Shown here in pieces: positions 1 to 11,968 of a DNA stretch of 64,000 nucleotides. Source of the stretch: Sipunculus nudus (lineage: Eukaryota; Annelida; Sipuncula; Golfingiida; Sipunculidae); contig CM049318.1 in assembly GCA_026874595.1 (NCBI GenBank), positions 54,043,250-54,107,249 on the forward strand, written 5' to 3'. The position numbers were made by a program, and so were the translations under genes. Every line of letters starts with the position of its first letter. Position 1 is the first letter of the stretch. The notes beneath the pieces were generated by a model, which worked only from the letters and a program-made list of their open reading frames with translations, made no database searches and was not told where the DNA came from.

Positions 1-1205
1 GTTATTACCAATATCTTAAATGCTGACGGGTCTCCATCAACCAGGAATCGGTTGTCTTTACATTGTTTTCAACAAAGATGATCACAGGTTAAATTTTGTT
101 CAAAATCCGTGACCCATATTCTAATGAACCATGAAAGCTGCTATACATCTTTTCCTTAAATATTAACAAAGACCGAAATAATTATAGTGTGTTTTTTTTT
201 ATTCAGTAAGGTATGTTACTGTCCCATAAGGCCATAAGTATTCGTGCTCTTATTATGGGGGCGTCTAATACTAGTAGAACGCATTATTTCCTTCACAATG
301 CTAGTTGCATCGGCTATTTCTTAATCATTAATTAAAAAAAAGTTATAGAAGGACTTTTTTCCCATCAGCTATCCAAAGGGGATCAATATAAAACTAAAAT
401 GTTATGTTGAGTATATGGTACAGTTTCAAGTTTTATATACAGGAAACTTTGACAAGGATACGGACAGTCGATATGTAAATAAAATCTTTACTTGAGCATT
501 TGTATTTTTTACTTAGAATGCCCTTGGGCTGATATAGTAATTCCTATTTGGTCTGATATACCCCCCTTCCCGTAATGAACGTGTGTCTGTGTGTGTGTGT
601 GTGTATGGTGGGAGGGGTTGGAAGGTTCTGAGCCCCCAGTAATATGATGGAGGTAATAAGTACTAGTATACTGTGATATACCTTAAATACTTTACCCTGT
701 ACAGACATTAAATCAAAATTTAAGGGGAAATATGACACTTTTTTTCTATTAATTGAATTTCTTATATATTTTGCACATATCGACATGCCATACTTTCTAA
801 AACTTTGAAATAAAATTTGTGTTTATTTAAGCATTATATTAGGTTGAAGTTGATATTATAACCAACGGGGCAACAAAAATTATATGTTTTAGAAAACTGA
901 CCGATAGATTATCCATATATCCTATTTAGTCATGCAAAATTCAATATATATCTGATTAAAAAAAACAAAAATGTATATGTCAATAGGTTAAATTTTAAAA
1001 TATCATGAAAAAATGATCATTCTGGAGATTACTAGTTTAGTAAAGCAATAAAAAGTTGGCGATTGTGAGACAGAGAGCCAGTCTACACATAAACGGATGC
1101 TGGCGTCAACGATATGTAATCGGCTTTTAAAATGCCAAGACCAAAAGAAAAAAATTTATAAATATCAACATTAAAAAAATCTGTATTTACTAATTTTCTC
1201 TTTAG
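1..1205. other. AT-rich stretch without a recognised gene
   Basis: No open frame here has a recognisable domain. A (GT)n tract at about 582-604 is read through by a short minus-strand ORF with no other support. Confidence 0.5.
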
Positions 1206-1232
1206 AGTTCAACATCAATTTCACCTAAAATC

Positions 1233-1311
1233 ATGGTGATACATGTATTTATGTTCTGTTTTGTCATCTATTTGCAACTCTCAAAACTGACACTTGACAA
1301 GATCGCCAATG
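1233..1311 (+). CDS. Candidate signal-peptide exon of an unidentified secreted protein
   Basis: A pyrimidine-rich acceptor ending in TTTAG stands at 1201-1205. It is followed by a short leader, an ATG at 1233 in context ATCATGG, and 26 codons starting MVIHVFMFCFVIYLQL. The exon ends AATG, directly followed by GTATGT at 1312, a good donor. The hydrophobic core fits a signal peptide or a membrane anchor. A phase-1 intron after a signal peptide is usual for secreted animal proteins. I could not find the next exon, so the product is unknown. A chance alignment of splice signals with a hydrophobic run is possible in AT-rich DNA. Confidence 0.33.
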
Positions 1312-1499
1312 GTATGTACCTGCAGTTGAGCCTTTTCTGATGATAGTCTTTTTGACAATATCTTAGTCAAAATGTGTGACTGGTCATAAAATTAATAAAT
1401 AAAGCCATTTCGCTGTGAATTTCTACAGTTTTTGCTCATTCTAGTTACTTTTCTCAAATGAAGCACTGAAGCGATATATTTGTTTATAACAACATACCT

Positions 1500-1824
1500 A
1501 ACAAACGGCTAGGGGCGTCAATATAAGGGGGGATGGGGGTATAATACCCCCCACTTTTCGGTAAGGGGGGGGGGGAGGTCAATGTAACCCCCCCCCCTTT
1601 TCAGAGGATAATATTGTAATATGGCAAACGAAATATATTAATAAATAGAATTAAAGACTTTGGATCTAATTACTAAAACATGTTATATCTAACCTTGCTT
1701 AGAATTCTCAAAATAACTTATTTTCTGAACAATTATAAATATTTGAAATATGATCATGTATATATATATATATATAATAATTATATATATATGGTTGAAT
1801 ATGCCACTCACGTAAGCTGAAAAA

Positions 1825-1870
<46 letters not shown>

Positions 1871-1920
1871 CATACAAAGTCACTCCCCCCCCCCCCACCC
1901 TGGAAGAAAAATTGACGCCT
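1500..1920. repeat. Low-complexity cluster: poly-G/poly-C runs and (TA)n
   Basis: Poly-G (about 1565-1575) and poly-C (about 1588-1597, 1885-1897) runs flank short and long (TA)n tracts (1759-1776 and 1829-1866). Two ORFs crossing it consist of tyrosine-isoleucine alternation and are not genes. Confidence 0.85.
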
Positions 1921-3408
1921 CTGCAAACGGCAAAATATGTCTAGCCTCATGACAATATTTTCAACCAGAAAATGTTAGTATGCATTGTCCTCATTAGTCA
2001 TCATTGACACCAGTAAGTGTCAAGTTCCGCCTTAATAGTCTATATTCGTGTAATTATGCACAAGCAGTTACCCCTCCCCCTCCATTACCATCTCTACCAA
2101 GCCCGCTCCTCATCACCTTCTCCGCCTCGGGCTTTCGTCCTCGATGCTTGCAGTAGCATATATTAGTCCACTACCTGTGCCAGAACCGGTGTATTCAGTC
2201 CACACGGAGCTGGTGTCACATACCCAATACAGTATCATGCTCTTATTGGTATGATTACAATTCCTTCCTCTGTGACAGCCCTGGTGGCGGAACCCAGAGA
2301 ATTTTGCTATTCAAAGCAGCGGTTAAAACAAAGGAGACCTGGGGACGACTGCAGGGTATAACTGCTACGTGAGGAGCGTACACGTTGGTTAAATTTCGTT
2401 ATCATCTGTTATCACGGCCAGGGATTCTTTTTAATGCACTGAAAATATCAATATAATGGTCAACATGCCAACCTGACACTTTTATGCTTAAATTCAATAT
2501 GATCTGATGTTGAGAAAAGCAAACAATTTTTAGATTCATAAAATATGAAAAATGATCTATTATAGTCAACTTGTGTATAGAATTATCAGTGGATTGAAAA
2601 TCTAAATTCTGATACGGAATTCCGTGGCTATTGGCTGTTTTGAATTTACATAGAAATAAATCATGAAACCAAACTATCTAAGTGCCAAATATAAAGAGTA
2701 GAGCCAAAAATTATCAATGTTCTTGAAGTCTGAAACACTTAATGGAATTCACTTTACTACAAGTAAGATTACAAAATTCACTTCATGAAATCGAAAAAAT
2801 TTGGTTATACTATGAACAGGAAAACTGAAATTTAATGGGTTTTTTTTTCAGTCGCGATATTATAAACGCTAAAGTAAAGCACAAAATAGTCTTCACACAT
2901 AGTTTCTTTTCAGAATGAAACTTTCCTATCGTCTTGTCATTGTCAGACAAATGTGCAGGTTGTGCCCATCTCTCAGGAAACATGTGATGGATAACAGAGG
3001 GCGCTTCAGCATACTAGATTTCCTCCGCTGTTCAACTTTTCGTCGGCCCGCCTTGACACCTGGTAGTAAAACAGACATTCCTTAAGTGTTAAGCTTATAT
3101 AAATTTGTTTCCTTTTGATGTGTTTCCCTGGTTTTGAGGACAGACCAGTCGCAGTCTGGTTCTGTGTTAACCTTGTGGTATATAGCAGGGTATATTTTTA
3201 CGCACGGTTGTTCATGGAAAATGTGCAGTTGTAATTCTGAATTTGTGCAATTCTGTTATAGTTTTGCTTCCGTAACTTTTACATCCATATATAATTTTTC
3301 ATTGATCACTCAGATCAACTTTGAGTTTGCAAATCATTTTGTAACAAATTATATATATATAAATATTTTGTCATTTGTTCATTCATTATATTCAAATTAT
3401 ATAAAGAA
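1921..3408. other. Intergenic, no gene recognised
   Basis: I see scattered short ORFs only, no domain motif, and no convincing exon downstream of the candidate signal-peptide exon. Confidence 0.45.
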
Positions 3409-3518
<110 letters not shown>

Positions 3519-4593
3519 AATTTTTATATGTAGGTAAAGAGAAAGAATGACTCCTTTTAGTCAGTTTACCTTTTTTATTAACACGACTAAGTTAGTCACG
3601 CGTCACTCTTTCTCTTTGCCTACACTTCTTCTACAGACTAACACGGCTAAACCATTAATATATATATATATATATTCAAACTTTAGATCAGTAATCTTAA
3701 AGGCCCTGAACCCTTGGCTTTTGTTTTGCCCTATAGGCCTAATCTTCTGTCGATTTCATGATTTTTGAAAGTTGTGCAGTTCTAAAGTCTCCTTAAATAA
3801 ACAATGGTATTTAGTTCAGAAGTTACAAATATGTCCGAACCACGGAGCACATTCAGCTTTATATGTTGTAGACGGAATTTGTGACTGATACTCGCAGTAA
3901 CGGTTCCGCACCATCAGCCGATGGCGGATTCAGCCGAAAATTTACGAATGCCTATTTGAGTACAGCACCGTTCCGCCAGATGTCGTTCCTACTCATGTCG
4001 TTCCATGAAGTCCTTTATACAAACACACCCACGTTTATGTAATTTGCCTTGAAACAATAGTTATACCAACATATTTGAACGGACCACATTACTCTCGTCC
4101 CATACGCAGCTGCTGTATTAAGAAAACCCGGTGTACTGTGGGTGGCAGATTTTGAAGCCCACAAACCAGCGGAGCCGTCCTCTTGTGAATCCGATTCTAA
4201 GCCATGTGTCAGGACAATTGTTGCAAAATAAAATTCTAATGCTGTTAGTTGGGGGAAATGACGTGTAACAATTTGATTTACAAAAAATATGTGTCATGCT
4301 TTGTAACTGTGATTCTTTGATTCGCTCAGTTGACCATCCTCAGAATGGTTAATAAGATCCGTGCTCAGCATGATTAGTGTATTTGTGATGATTAATGTTT
4401 ATATCAAGATCATTAATATGCATATCCAGATAGTCTTTCCATGTTAATATCGGTAGACGATGAACAGCAGACCATGTAATTAGCTGTAATGTTAAGTATT
4501 CATACTACCATGATGTATTATCTGTAACACCTTTTGGTACAGATTTGTCGTATCCGTATACGATACAGATGGGAAGCTAAATAAACGTCTATA

Positions 4594-4656
4594 ATGGACA
4601 GAATTTATGTTGTGTTTGACCGACACGCTGACTACACTGAAAGCACCAATGACTGA
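4594..4656 (+). pseudogene. Broken arrestin-N-like exon remnant, copy 1
   Basis: From ATG 4594 the frame reads MDRIYVVFDRHADY and stops at TGA 4654 after 20 codons. The paralogous place at 17187 keeps a 51-codon frame with VVFDRQTYYPESTI. The pattern resembles the first strand of arrestin-domain (ARRDC) proteins, where FDR is followed by an aromatic and PG(E/Q)(T/S). The likeness is short and could be chance. What is certain is that the two copies are homologous DNA and this one is interrupted. Confidence 0.25.
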
Positions 4657-5249
4657 AGAGGAACCGAGTGAAGAGGTCAGGGATATATACTTGAAGCCAG
4701 CTTTACTTCTGGCTTATCCGTAGAATTTACGTGGATAACGGTGGCTTATTAAAATAACATAAAAATGAACTATAGATAATTCCCTTTAAGACAGGTTCTA
4801 ACAATACCTCAGTGATGAACGTGTAAGCTTTATTTTATACAAGTTGTTATTAAACATGCGCTCATGTTGACATACAGAAAAGAAACATATTATTGAAGGC
4901 TTTTGCTGTATATCCGTATGTTTTTTTTTTGGGGGGGGAGATATGCCAACAGCCAACACCCTGACAAAAAACATCCTTCTGTAGATCAGTACATCACACA
5001 AGGGCATTCTGAGCAGAAAAAAACCCAAATGCTCTTGTCATTTTTTTATTGATTTATTGACTGTATCCTTGTCAAAGTTTCCTGTCAAATGCATCATGGA
5101 GTCGCTATTACGGTTTATTAGTGATTGGTACATCTTATGTAAGAGTTCAAATCTTTCCTCGTGAACTTGCTCTTTTATATTTAGATCCACTCTGAGGCAA
5201 TAGAATTCAGATAATATTATGTATTTTCTAATTGTAAATAATATTGTGA

Positions 5250-5383
5250 ATGTGCAGCAACAGTTATCAGGACCACACATCCAGTCGGTGCAGCTCGCGT
5301 AGATACCGACCTTCAGCCAAACCTGCGGACTTGTCATTTCCGGTCGGGCCCTGTATATACTGGTGGCATCCAACCACGTAGGC
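5250..5383 (-). other. Conserved exon-like segment, copy 1
   Basis: On the minus strand an acceptor reading TTGTTTCAG precedes position 5383. The following roughly 130 bp are among the best-conserved parts of the duplicated block (partner 17740-17842, same acceptor). The frame starting at the ATG inside (MDATSIYRARPEM...) has a cysteine-rich stretch, but the partner copy has indels and stops in the same frame. It may be an ancestral exon of the gene that began with the signal-peptide exon at 7870. No family is recognised. Confidence 0.3.
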
Positions 5384-5784
5384 CTGAAACAAGGAATGAA
5401 CTCAAAAAATGCTTAATACTTTATTAATACAAATTAATACACATATACACTGTTTCACTAACCAATATTCACTCATTTTAACGATTGTTTTGTTGTAACT
5501 TAAAAGGACCTTATAATAAAAAGTTATCTTTAAAGAACTTAAAAAGGTCTAAAACATGATCCAATAAAGATATCTATTATTGTGTGATTATAAATATCAA
5601 AAAGGTGTCAGTCTTACTCTTTATCTACACATTATATATTTATATGCCAACCAAACATGTGACGGGCAAATGATCATATCTGAAGTTACTTTCAATTTCA
5701 GATTTTCAGAATTTTCAGATGAGAAAATATCTCTTGTATCTTATGCTATAATGTCATCCAAGTCTGCTCAGCTGATGTTCGATT

Positions 5785-5970
5785 GGCAGCTGATGGTATA
5801 AACAAAATATTCGTGCAGATGGGCAGCTGATGGTCTAAACAAAAATTGATGCCGGCAGGTAGCTGATAGTATAAACAAAATGTTGATCCCGCATGGCAGT
5901 TGTTGGTATGAAAAAAATATCGGTTCCGGTGGGCAGCTTATGTTATTAATAATATCTCGATGCCGAAGGA
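5785..5970. repeat. 36-37 bp minisatellite, copy 1
   Basis: About five diverged units of the type GGCAGCTGATGGTATAAAC plus an AT-rich half are spaced 36-37 bp apart (starts near 5785, 5822, 5858). The same minisatellite with about seven units lies at 18222-18473 in the second block copy, so it predates the duplication. Confidence 0.8.
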
Positions 5971-7077
5971 CAGCTGTTGTTAAATTTAGGCATTTTGTAT
6001 TAAATTTTCAGGGCATGTCTTTCACTCCGGTGCACTCCTGGCCTGAGTGAAAACTATATAACTGCTTTGGGGAGGACCACACGTTTTGGTAAGAACAATC
6101 GTATGTATAAGCAATAGCGAACCCAAAATGCGAGGGTGCAGAGGTCTGAACAATCCTAGTTTTAGCCAACATTACTTTTTTCTCGAAATTAAAAAAAAGG
6201 TTATTGCGGTCTAGACCCCACTTTTTCCGGACCTGCAGACTTTGTCAGTTTTTTCCATTAGTCTTCTTGGATGGACAACCCCTTTCCCCTCTATATACGT
6301 CAATGAAAAACAATGATTTTAAAACATAAAGACATAATTATACCAAGAGTACGGATTTATGCTTACACATTCTGAAGTAAAATTGATCTTCAATAGTCAA
6401 AATTAAAGTAAAATCTATTATAAAGACGTCAGAGAATATATTTTGACTGTGTGTTCTATACAAATACATTCATAAAGTAGGTTCCGTGCACGGTCATAAA
6501 ACCGGATTCCCATTAAAGAAAAAATCTACAAGTAACGCCGGCCTAAGTATTTTGCGTGTAGATCGCAAGAGTTTTCTGGCCATTTTAGTTATTTCTGATT
6601 TCGTCTCCAGGATTTCTATTATTGTCAGTAAAAATGAAAGAAGGAAATGGTGGAAGAAAACTCAGCCGAATTTTTGGTGCCGTAATTATATCTACCGAAT
6701 TTTCGGTTTTGTTTTGAATAGATGACATCGATCATTTATAGCTCAAAGATTAATAGCTATCTGTCTTTAACCATTACGATTCAAGGTCGGGAAATAGTTA
6801 GTTTTTTTTTCACGGTTTGCAGCCTTAATGGGAATCATGTGCCCTACGGCCGTGTGTCACTCAAAAAACGTGTGTGTCTGTGTTTCAATCCAGCCATGGA
6901 AAAGATGACACAATCAGGAACCGCAGGTGCTGTAGACCATTGGCCTTGGTGACACAAGCATATCACCTGACAGGAAGCAGGTGCTCAAACTCAAATGGAA
7001 TTCCGCAAGTATGCATGCTTAGGCTGAGAATAAAGTGATTCAGTATTTAAAATAATAGAGGCGGTTACCTTAAAATA

Positions 7078-7560
7078 AGGGTGCCTTTCCATACATGCGG
7101 GCACCCGCGCGGGTGCCGCATGTGGATTCGACAGTGTTGGATTTCTGCGGGGGCCCGCGTGCGGATGCTACATGTATATATCAGTAGCAGGTATGTGTTC
7201 TTGTCTTTGAAAAGAAAAAGGAGCTTATAGAGCTTATTAGACTCATACGACCAGTCTCTATTGAGCTAAGGCCCGGGGCCAGCTGTAGTAAGAGTGTGAC
7301 AGGAAATAGCCACTATTTAAGACTGGATGGTGAGATACGGTATTAATCGTTTCAATCTGCCTCATCAATTAGTATTAATGTTTACAATGAATATTTTCTT
7401 AACACATTACACTAAAATTTTGAGATATTATGATTATTAGTGCATGCGTTTATCCAAATTTATGGGTTATCCGCATGCGGGGACCCGCACATATGGAAAG
7501 GGACTCTCCGGATGCGGGGACCAGCGCGGGTGAAAATCCGCATGTATGGAAAGACACCCT
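7078..7560. mobile_element. GC-rich terminal-inverted-repeat element
   Basis: The left end AGGGTGCCTTTCCATACATG and the right end, read in reverse, AGGGTGTCTTTCCATACATG match at 19 of 20 bases. Both continue into GCGGG/CCCGC-rich sequence that also occurs inverted internally. There is no coding capacity. A related GC-rich piece is at 13,005-13,515. No clear target duplication was found. The second block copy lacks the element at the corresponding point. Confidence 0.7.
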
Positions 7561-7747
7561 GATTCTTTAAATATTATCATTTGTCTTTGAATGGAAAGTT
7601 AAACGTCCCATGAGGCTCACATTTACATCTTTGTAGTTTGACAGTGGAACACTTGATGCCACCGCAGCTGCCCTGTCTCAAAAGTGAACGAAAGCTCCGC
7701 TGATATCATTCCCCGTACCACCAACCAATGCAAGGATACCATCTCCC

Positions 7748-7870
7748 TCAAGGCGTCGGGATGCAATTCACCGGGGTACTGCTAGTAACGCCGGATCTCA
7801 AAAGCCACGATGGGGCTGGCAGCACCAGCACTACCGCCAGTAGCAGAGCGGCCGCTACAGTGACGCGCAT
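7748..7870 (-). pseudogene. Signal-peptide exon of a secreted-protein gene, copy 1
   Basis: The minus-strand ATG at 7870 opens a 40-residue frame starting MRVTVAAALLLAVVLVLP, a textbook signal peptide with likely cleavage after the Ala-Pro-Ser region. It ends at TGA 7748-7750. The second copy keeps the LLLAVVLVLPAPS core but lost about 20 bp including the ATG, and has an extended tail with five arginines and a donor-like GTGAGG at the place of the stop. The exon looks like the 5' end of a once-spliced secreted peptide gene. Copy 1 keeps the start but lost the donor. Function unknown. Confidence 0.4.
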
Positions 7871-8148
7871 CTCTGATGGACGGACGATACCAACAAGTTA
7901 CGGTGTAAACGTCAGGGCGTCTTACTTGCTTTCTGGTTCAGTGGGTCTATTCCTACATTAATTTAAGTGGGAAGTCAGCTGATGATGTTGGTGTTGTGTC
8001 AATCAAAAGAAACACCCAGTGAGCGAGTGTAAGGAATCGATGAAATACGTCTGGATAAATTGTTGTGCTGTAACAGTGTATTTTAACCAAGAACCCTTAT
8101 GTTAAGGTCTTGCTGTCATCAAACTACCATGCTTCAGTTTAGCTTTAG

Positions 8149-8150
<2 letters not shown>

Positions 8151-8195
<45 letters not shown>
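8151..8195. repeat. (TA)n microsatellite
   Basis: About 22 TA units directly follow a CAGTTTAGCTTTAGA-like stretch. The second block copy has a longer (TA)n after the same sequence at 20,523, so the tract was present before duplication. Confidence 0.97.
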
Positions 8196-8201
<6 letters not shown>

Positions 8202-8395
8202 TAGCACCGGTGATATATACTTATTCGGAATTCTCAAAATATGCAATATTTGATATGCTCTATATAAAGATAAGCTCTATATATAAAGATTTGTTGATCT
8301 GAAGATTTAGAATTGAAAGAAAAATTGTCATTTTTACAAAAAATGCGATATATCTCGCTGAAAGTATGCATTTTACATGTAAAAAAGCACTCATA

Positions 8396-8655
8396 GAGCG
8401 CAGCCCTCCGCCAAGGCTGCTCATTATCCCCATATGGAATTGTCAGTAAAGCAGCACTTTTCCTATAAAATATTCCTGGATCAAAAATGTTATCCGTATC
8501 AATATTTTATCAATTTTTTGTTCGATCATTGCCGAACTATCCTGAAGATTTCATCAAAATTCGTCAATAACTTTTTGACTAATGTTGCTAACAGACAAAC
8601 AAACAAACGAACGCCAGCAAAAACATAACCCCTGCATGCCGCTTAGCGGAGGTAA
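8396..8655. mobile_element. Short interspersed element ending in GCGGAGGTAAT
   Basis: It starts near GCCCTCCGCCAAGG and ends CTTAGCGGAGGTAAT, an imperfect inverted pair, after an ACAAACAAACAAACGAACG-type run. A partial copy with the same kind of end is at about 9,301-9,505. It is non-coding. The 64-residue ORF inside is incidental. Confidence 0.5.
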
Positions 8656-10156
8656 TCAACAAGTCGAATATATTTGAAGACTAAAGCGAAGATTTCTTTT
8701 CTGCGGCATGCGGAATGCGGAATGCATAAAAATCGGTACACATATTGAGAAATAAAGAAGGTGAGATGCCTCATGTGCGGATCCGGCATGCGGAATGCGT
8801 ATCCGGCAAAATGAGCGCTACTTGTAGCGATGTTTTAAGTTTTTGGATGGTATCCAGTGGCAACACATAGAAAAAAAAAATGCATGTCGTCGTGAAGGTT
8901 CATATGAAACCTCTCATAAAGGGGCCTTTATCAACTATAAAGCATGTCGAGTTAACACGAAATGTAGCTTCTCCCCTTTAAAATAAATCTGTACCTGCCA
9001 AAATATTGCCTTGAAACCGTTTGCTTACTCCTGTAAACGAGTGTTAAAAACAGTGAACCGGGCGCGATCTTAGGTGTCAACAAAAACACAGTGCGTCAGG
9101 CTCGTGCTGCGCGGAGCCACAACACGTGCCGATCAGGAGATGCCCTGACTGACTTGGCTCCAAAAAATGTAATACATGTTCCCCCTGGCTGACACACCGC
9201 GGGTTGCCCCTCTTAGTCAGACGTCCCGTCTCGCGGCCTTAATATGGTAAACAGACACTCGAGGACTGTGTTTACCAACACGCAGAGCTATAACAAGGTA
9301 TTAAACAGTCGTATGCGGGGAAATGAGACTGTGTGCTGGAACATTTTTGCTGTGGAAACAATGTTTTGTATTACTTTTGAACATCTGACAAACTTCGTTG
9401 AGGACTTTTTGTGTTATCGTGCTAATAGATAAACAGATAAAAAGACAAATAGCTGCAAAAAAAGAAAGAAAAAAAAAAGTCGCTTGGCAAGGGGGAGGTA
9501 ATAACATCATCTCAAAATACCAACACACATCACCAGCCGCATGAACTAACAAATGATTTTTAAATATTTTGCTACTGTTTTATAGAAGAAATAAAATATT
9601 TTATATTACATGTTTTCAAATATATGTGCAAAAATTGATAGCTTTATTCCTGAATCTTTGGAAGAATTATCCCTCGGTGGCGTCCTATGCAGTTATTTTC
9701 GTGTGACGTCCATCCATACATTTGCTTAGGGAAAAATTGGTCATAACTGAGCAGTGGATGGATGTATCAGCCTGAAATTTTGACATATTTATCCGCCTTG
9801 GATAGCTTTGTGACAGTGGCATTGACCTTGAATATTCCCATATTTGGTGAAAAAATATTGTTTCTCATGTTGATACATGAAAGAAAGCATGGTCGCTTGC
9901 CAAGTGTCAGTATATGCTACTGAAGATGGGGGCCTATTCTTAAAGGGGGGAAATTGTCTGGGGATACTATGGCACCGCAAGAAATTCTAGTTTATCATGT
10001 TTTTTGAGTGAATTTAATGCCAAATGTCAAGTCTGTGAGTGTCAAACTGAAAAGAAGTTGGAAAATTGGGACATTATATGTAGAGCGTTTAGTTTTCTCG
10101 GGAATTCAACTACAACTGTGATTCAAATGTTTGGTTAGCATATATATATTATTTTA

Positions 10157-10206
10157 ATATATATATATATATATATATATACTAGTATATAATTTCGAGG
10201 TCTCAC

Positions 10207-10255
<49 letters not shown>

Positions 10256-10372
10256 GTGTGTACAAACATAGTGGAACCTGTCTGAAATATTCATTTATGG
10301 TATGACAATACATGCATTCTTTCGGTCTTTTGTCATACGGGCTATGGTTGTTGTGATCTCTCTCTCTCTCTA

Positions 10373-10407
<35 letters not shown>

Positions 10408-10426
10408 TTATATATATTTATATATA

Positions 10427-10490
<64 letters not shown>
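10157..10490. repeat. Cluster of (TA)n and (CT)n microsatellites
   Basis: TA tracts at about 10157-10180, 10213-10254 and 10394-10490, with a CT run (about 10360-10392) between. ORFs across it are microsatellite translations. Confidence 0.95.
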
Positions 10491-10492
<2 letters not shown>

Positions 10493-10904
10493 TATATTTA
10501 TAGGCAGGTATGCAGATTGGAAAAGATAAGATTAGACAGACAGACAGATAATAAGAGAAGGTAAGGTAATTAAGAACGTGAGATAGGGAACCAGGCATCC
10601 TCAACAGATGATACATGAGCTAATTGTAATAATTAACTCTTTTCCATCCATTCCAAGTTTTTTAATGTTCTGACGTTTCTGATGTTTTGAGTATAAAAAA
10701 TACACAAGAAAAATGAACCATTAAATGAGGTATAAACACACAGGCGCCGTCGAATTGTAAGCGACAATGACGTATTGTACGCTTTTTATTTTACGTCTTC
10801 CTGGTATATATCTGTTGAAATTTGATAATCGGTAAGTAAATGCAGCATATCCTTTTGTTTAGAATGTTTTCATATTCAATTTACAAATGCAGGAATATGT
10901 ATAC

Positions 10905-11489
10905 CAGGCGCTTGAATCCCTATTTCTCATTAAGTCTTCATATCTCGATAGTTCTTAGAGATACTATGACGAAATCAGGCCAAACGACCAAATAATATAA
11001 CGGTAATACCTTGTTATCACTTGTAATATGTCAAGGTAGGCAGCTCAGCCAGAACCTTGCGACGGCGGGCATTCCAGATGGGTCACGTAAGGTCATGACA
11101 CTGCGCATCACTTACCTGTCAACGAAGGCCACTTCCGCCAGCGTTGGGAATAGACATTTCAGACATCACCACACAAGGTTATCCAGGTAGCTAGTACTGA
11201 TGGTTGAAAACAATGGAAATTAAATGGATTTGATTCTGTAACTCCGGCAGTACTGAACGATCATATGGATAACGCATAAAAGGAAAATAAAGCGAGATTA
11301 AGCGGATGGAGAAGTAACTTCCCTCATTATCACAGGAAAGTTTTTGGCGGAGTTGCTTACCTTGTCATATTACAAGTGATAACACGGTATTGCCTTTTTT
11401 ATTGGGTCGTTTGACCTGATTTCGTCGTAGTGTCTCTAAGAACATTGAAGATGTGAAGAATTTATCATAAATAGGGATTCAAGCGCCTG
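10905..11489. mobile_element. Foldback element with about 145-bp inverted ends
   Basis: The left arm 10905-11050 and the right arm 11346-11489 are inverted copies of each other over about 145 bp, with small differences. Both begin CAGGCGCTTGAATCCCTATT when read inward. There is no ORF. The paralogous block (about 21,690-21,790) runs from the GCATATCC segment into the 11,610-type segment without it, so it arrived after the duplication or was lost from the other copy. I see no clear target duplication. Confidence 0.8.
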
Positions 11490-11529
11490 TAATTTGAGAA
11501 AGATCAAAATAAAATAAAGCGTCACTAAA

Positions 11530-11610
11530 AGACGGATGGATGGACGGAAGGACGGACGGAGAGGGCGATCACTATAGGGCACCCATTTTCAAGCGGGGCC
11601 CTATTTAATC
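11530..11610. mobile_element. 3' end of a pearl/Helentron-like element
   Basis: A GACGGATGGATGGACGGAAG-type run is followed by GATCACTATAGGGCACCC and the hairpin-like end CAAGCGGGGCCCTA. The same end, better preserved, is at 55,100-55,160. The body upstream is not recognisable. Confidence 0.5.
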
Positions 11611-11756
11611 TTTTCTGTCCATTCATGGCTATTAATAACCAGTGTATCTATCTATGTATGTTCTCTTCATTTTCTCACACTGTAGACATTTTACTTGTGA
11701 CGAGACATGTTAATGCGGCAGTGAGGGCCGGACGGATGCAGGTTCTTGGATGGGAT

Positions 11757-11968
11757 GGGGGGGGGGGGGGTAAACACCCTCAACAGGTAAAAGAGTGTGA
11801 TGACACAGCTGGTAGAAGTGTTACCTTTCGTATGCAAAAGATGGGTAAGGGAAAACCAGCGCCATATCTGGAGCTGCTTTTCTGAAGTGACGACGATGAA
11901 TCTTCAATGGTGTGGGGGGGGGGGGGGGGTCGCTTGGGATGAATCGCATGGGGGGAGGGGGGGGGGGG
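11757..11968. repeat. Poly-G runs
   Basis: Long G homopolymers at about 11757-11770, 11918-11931 and 11951-11968. Such runs recur through the window on both strands. Confidence 0.9.
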
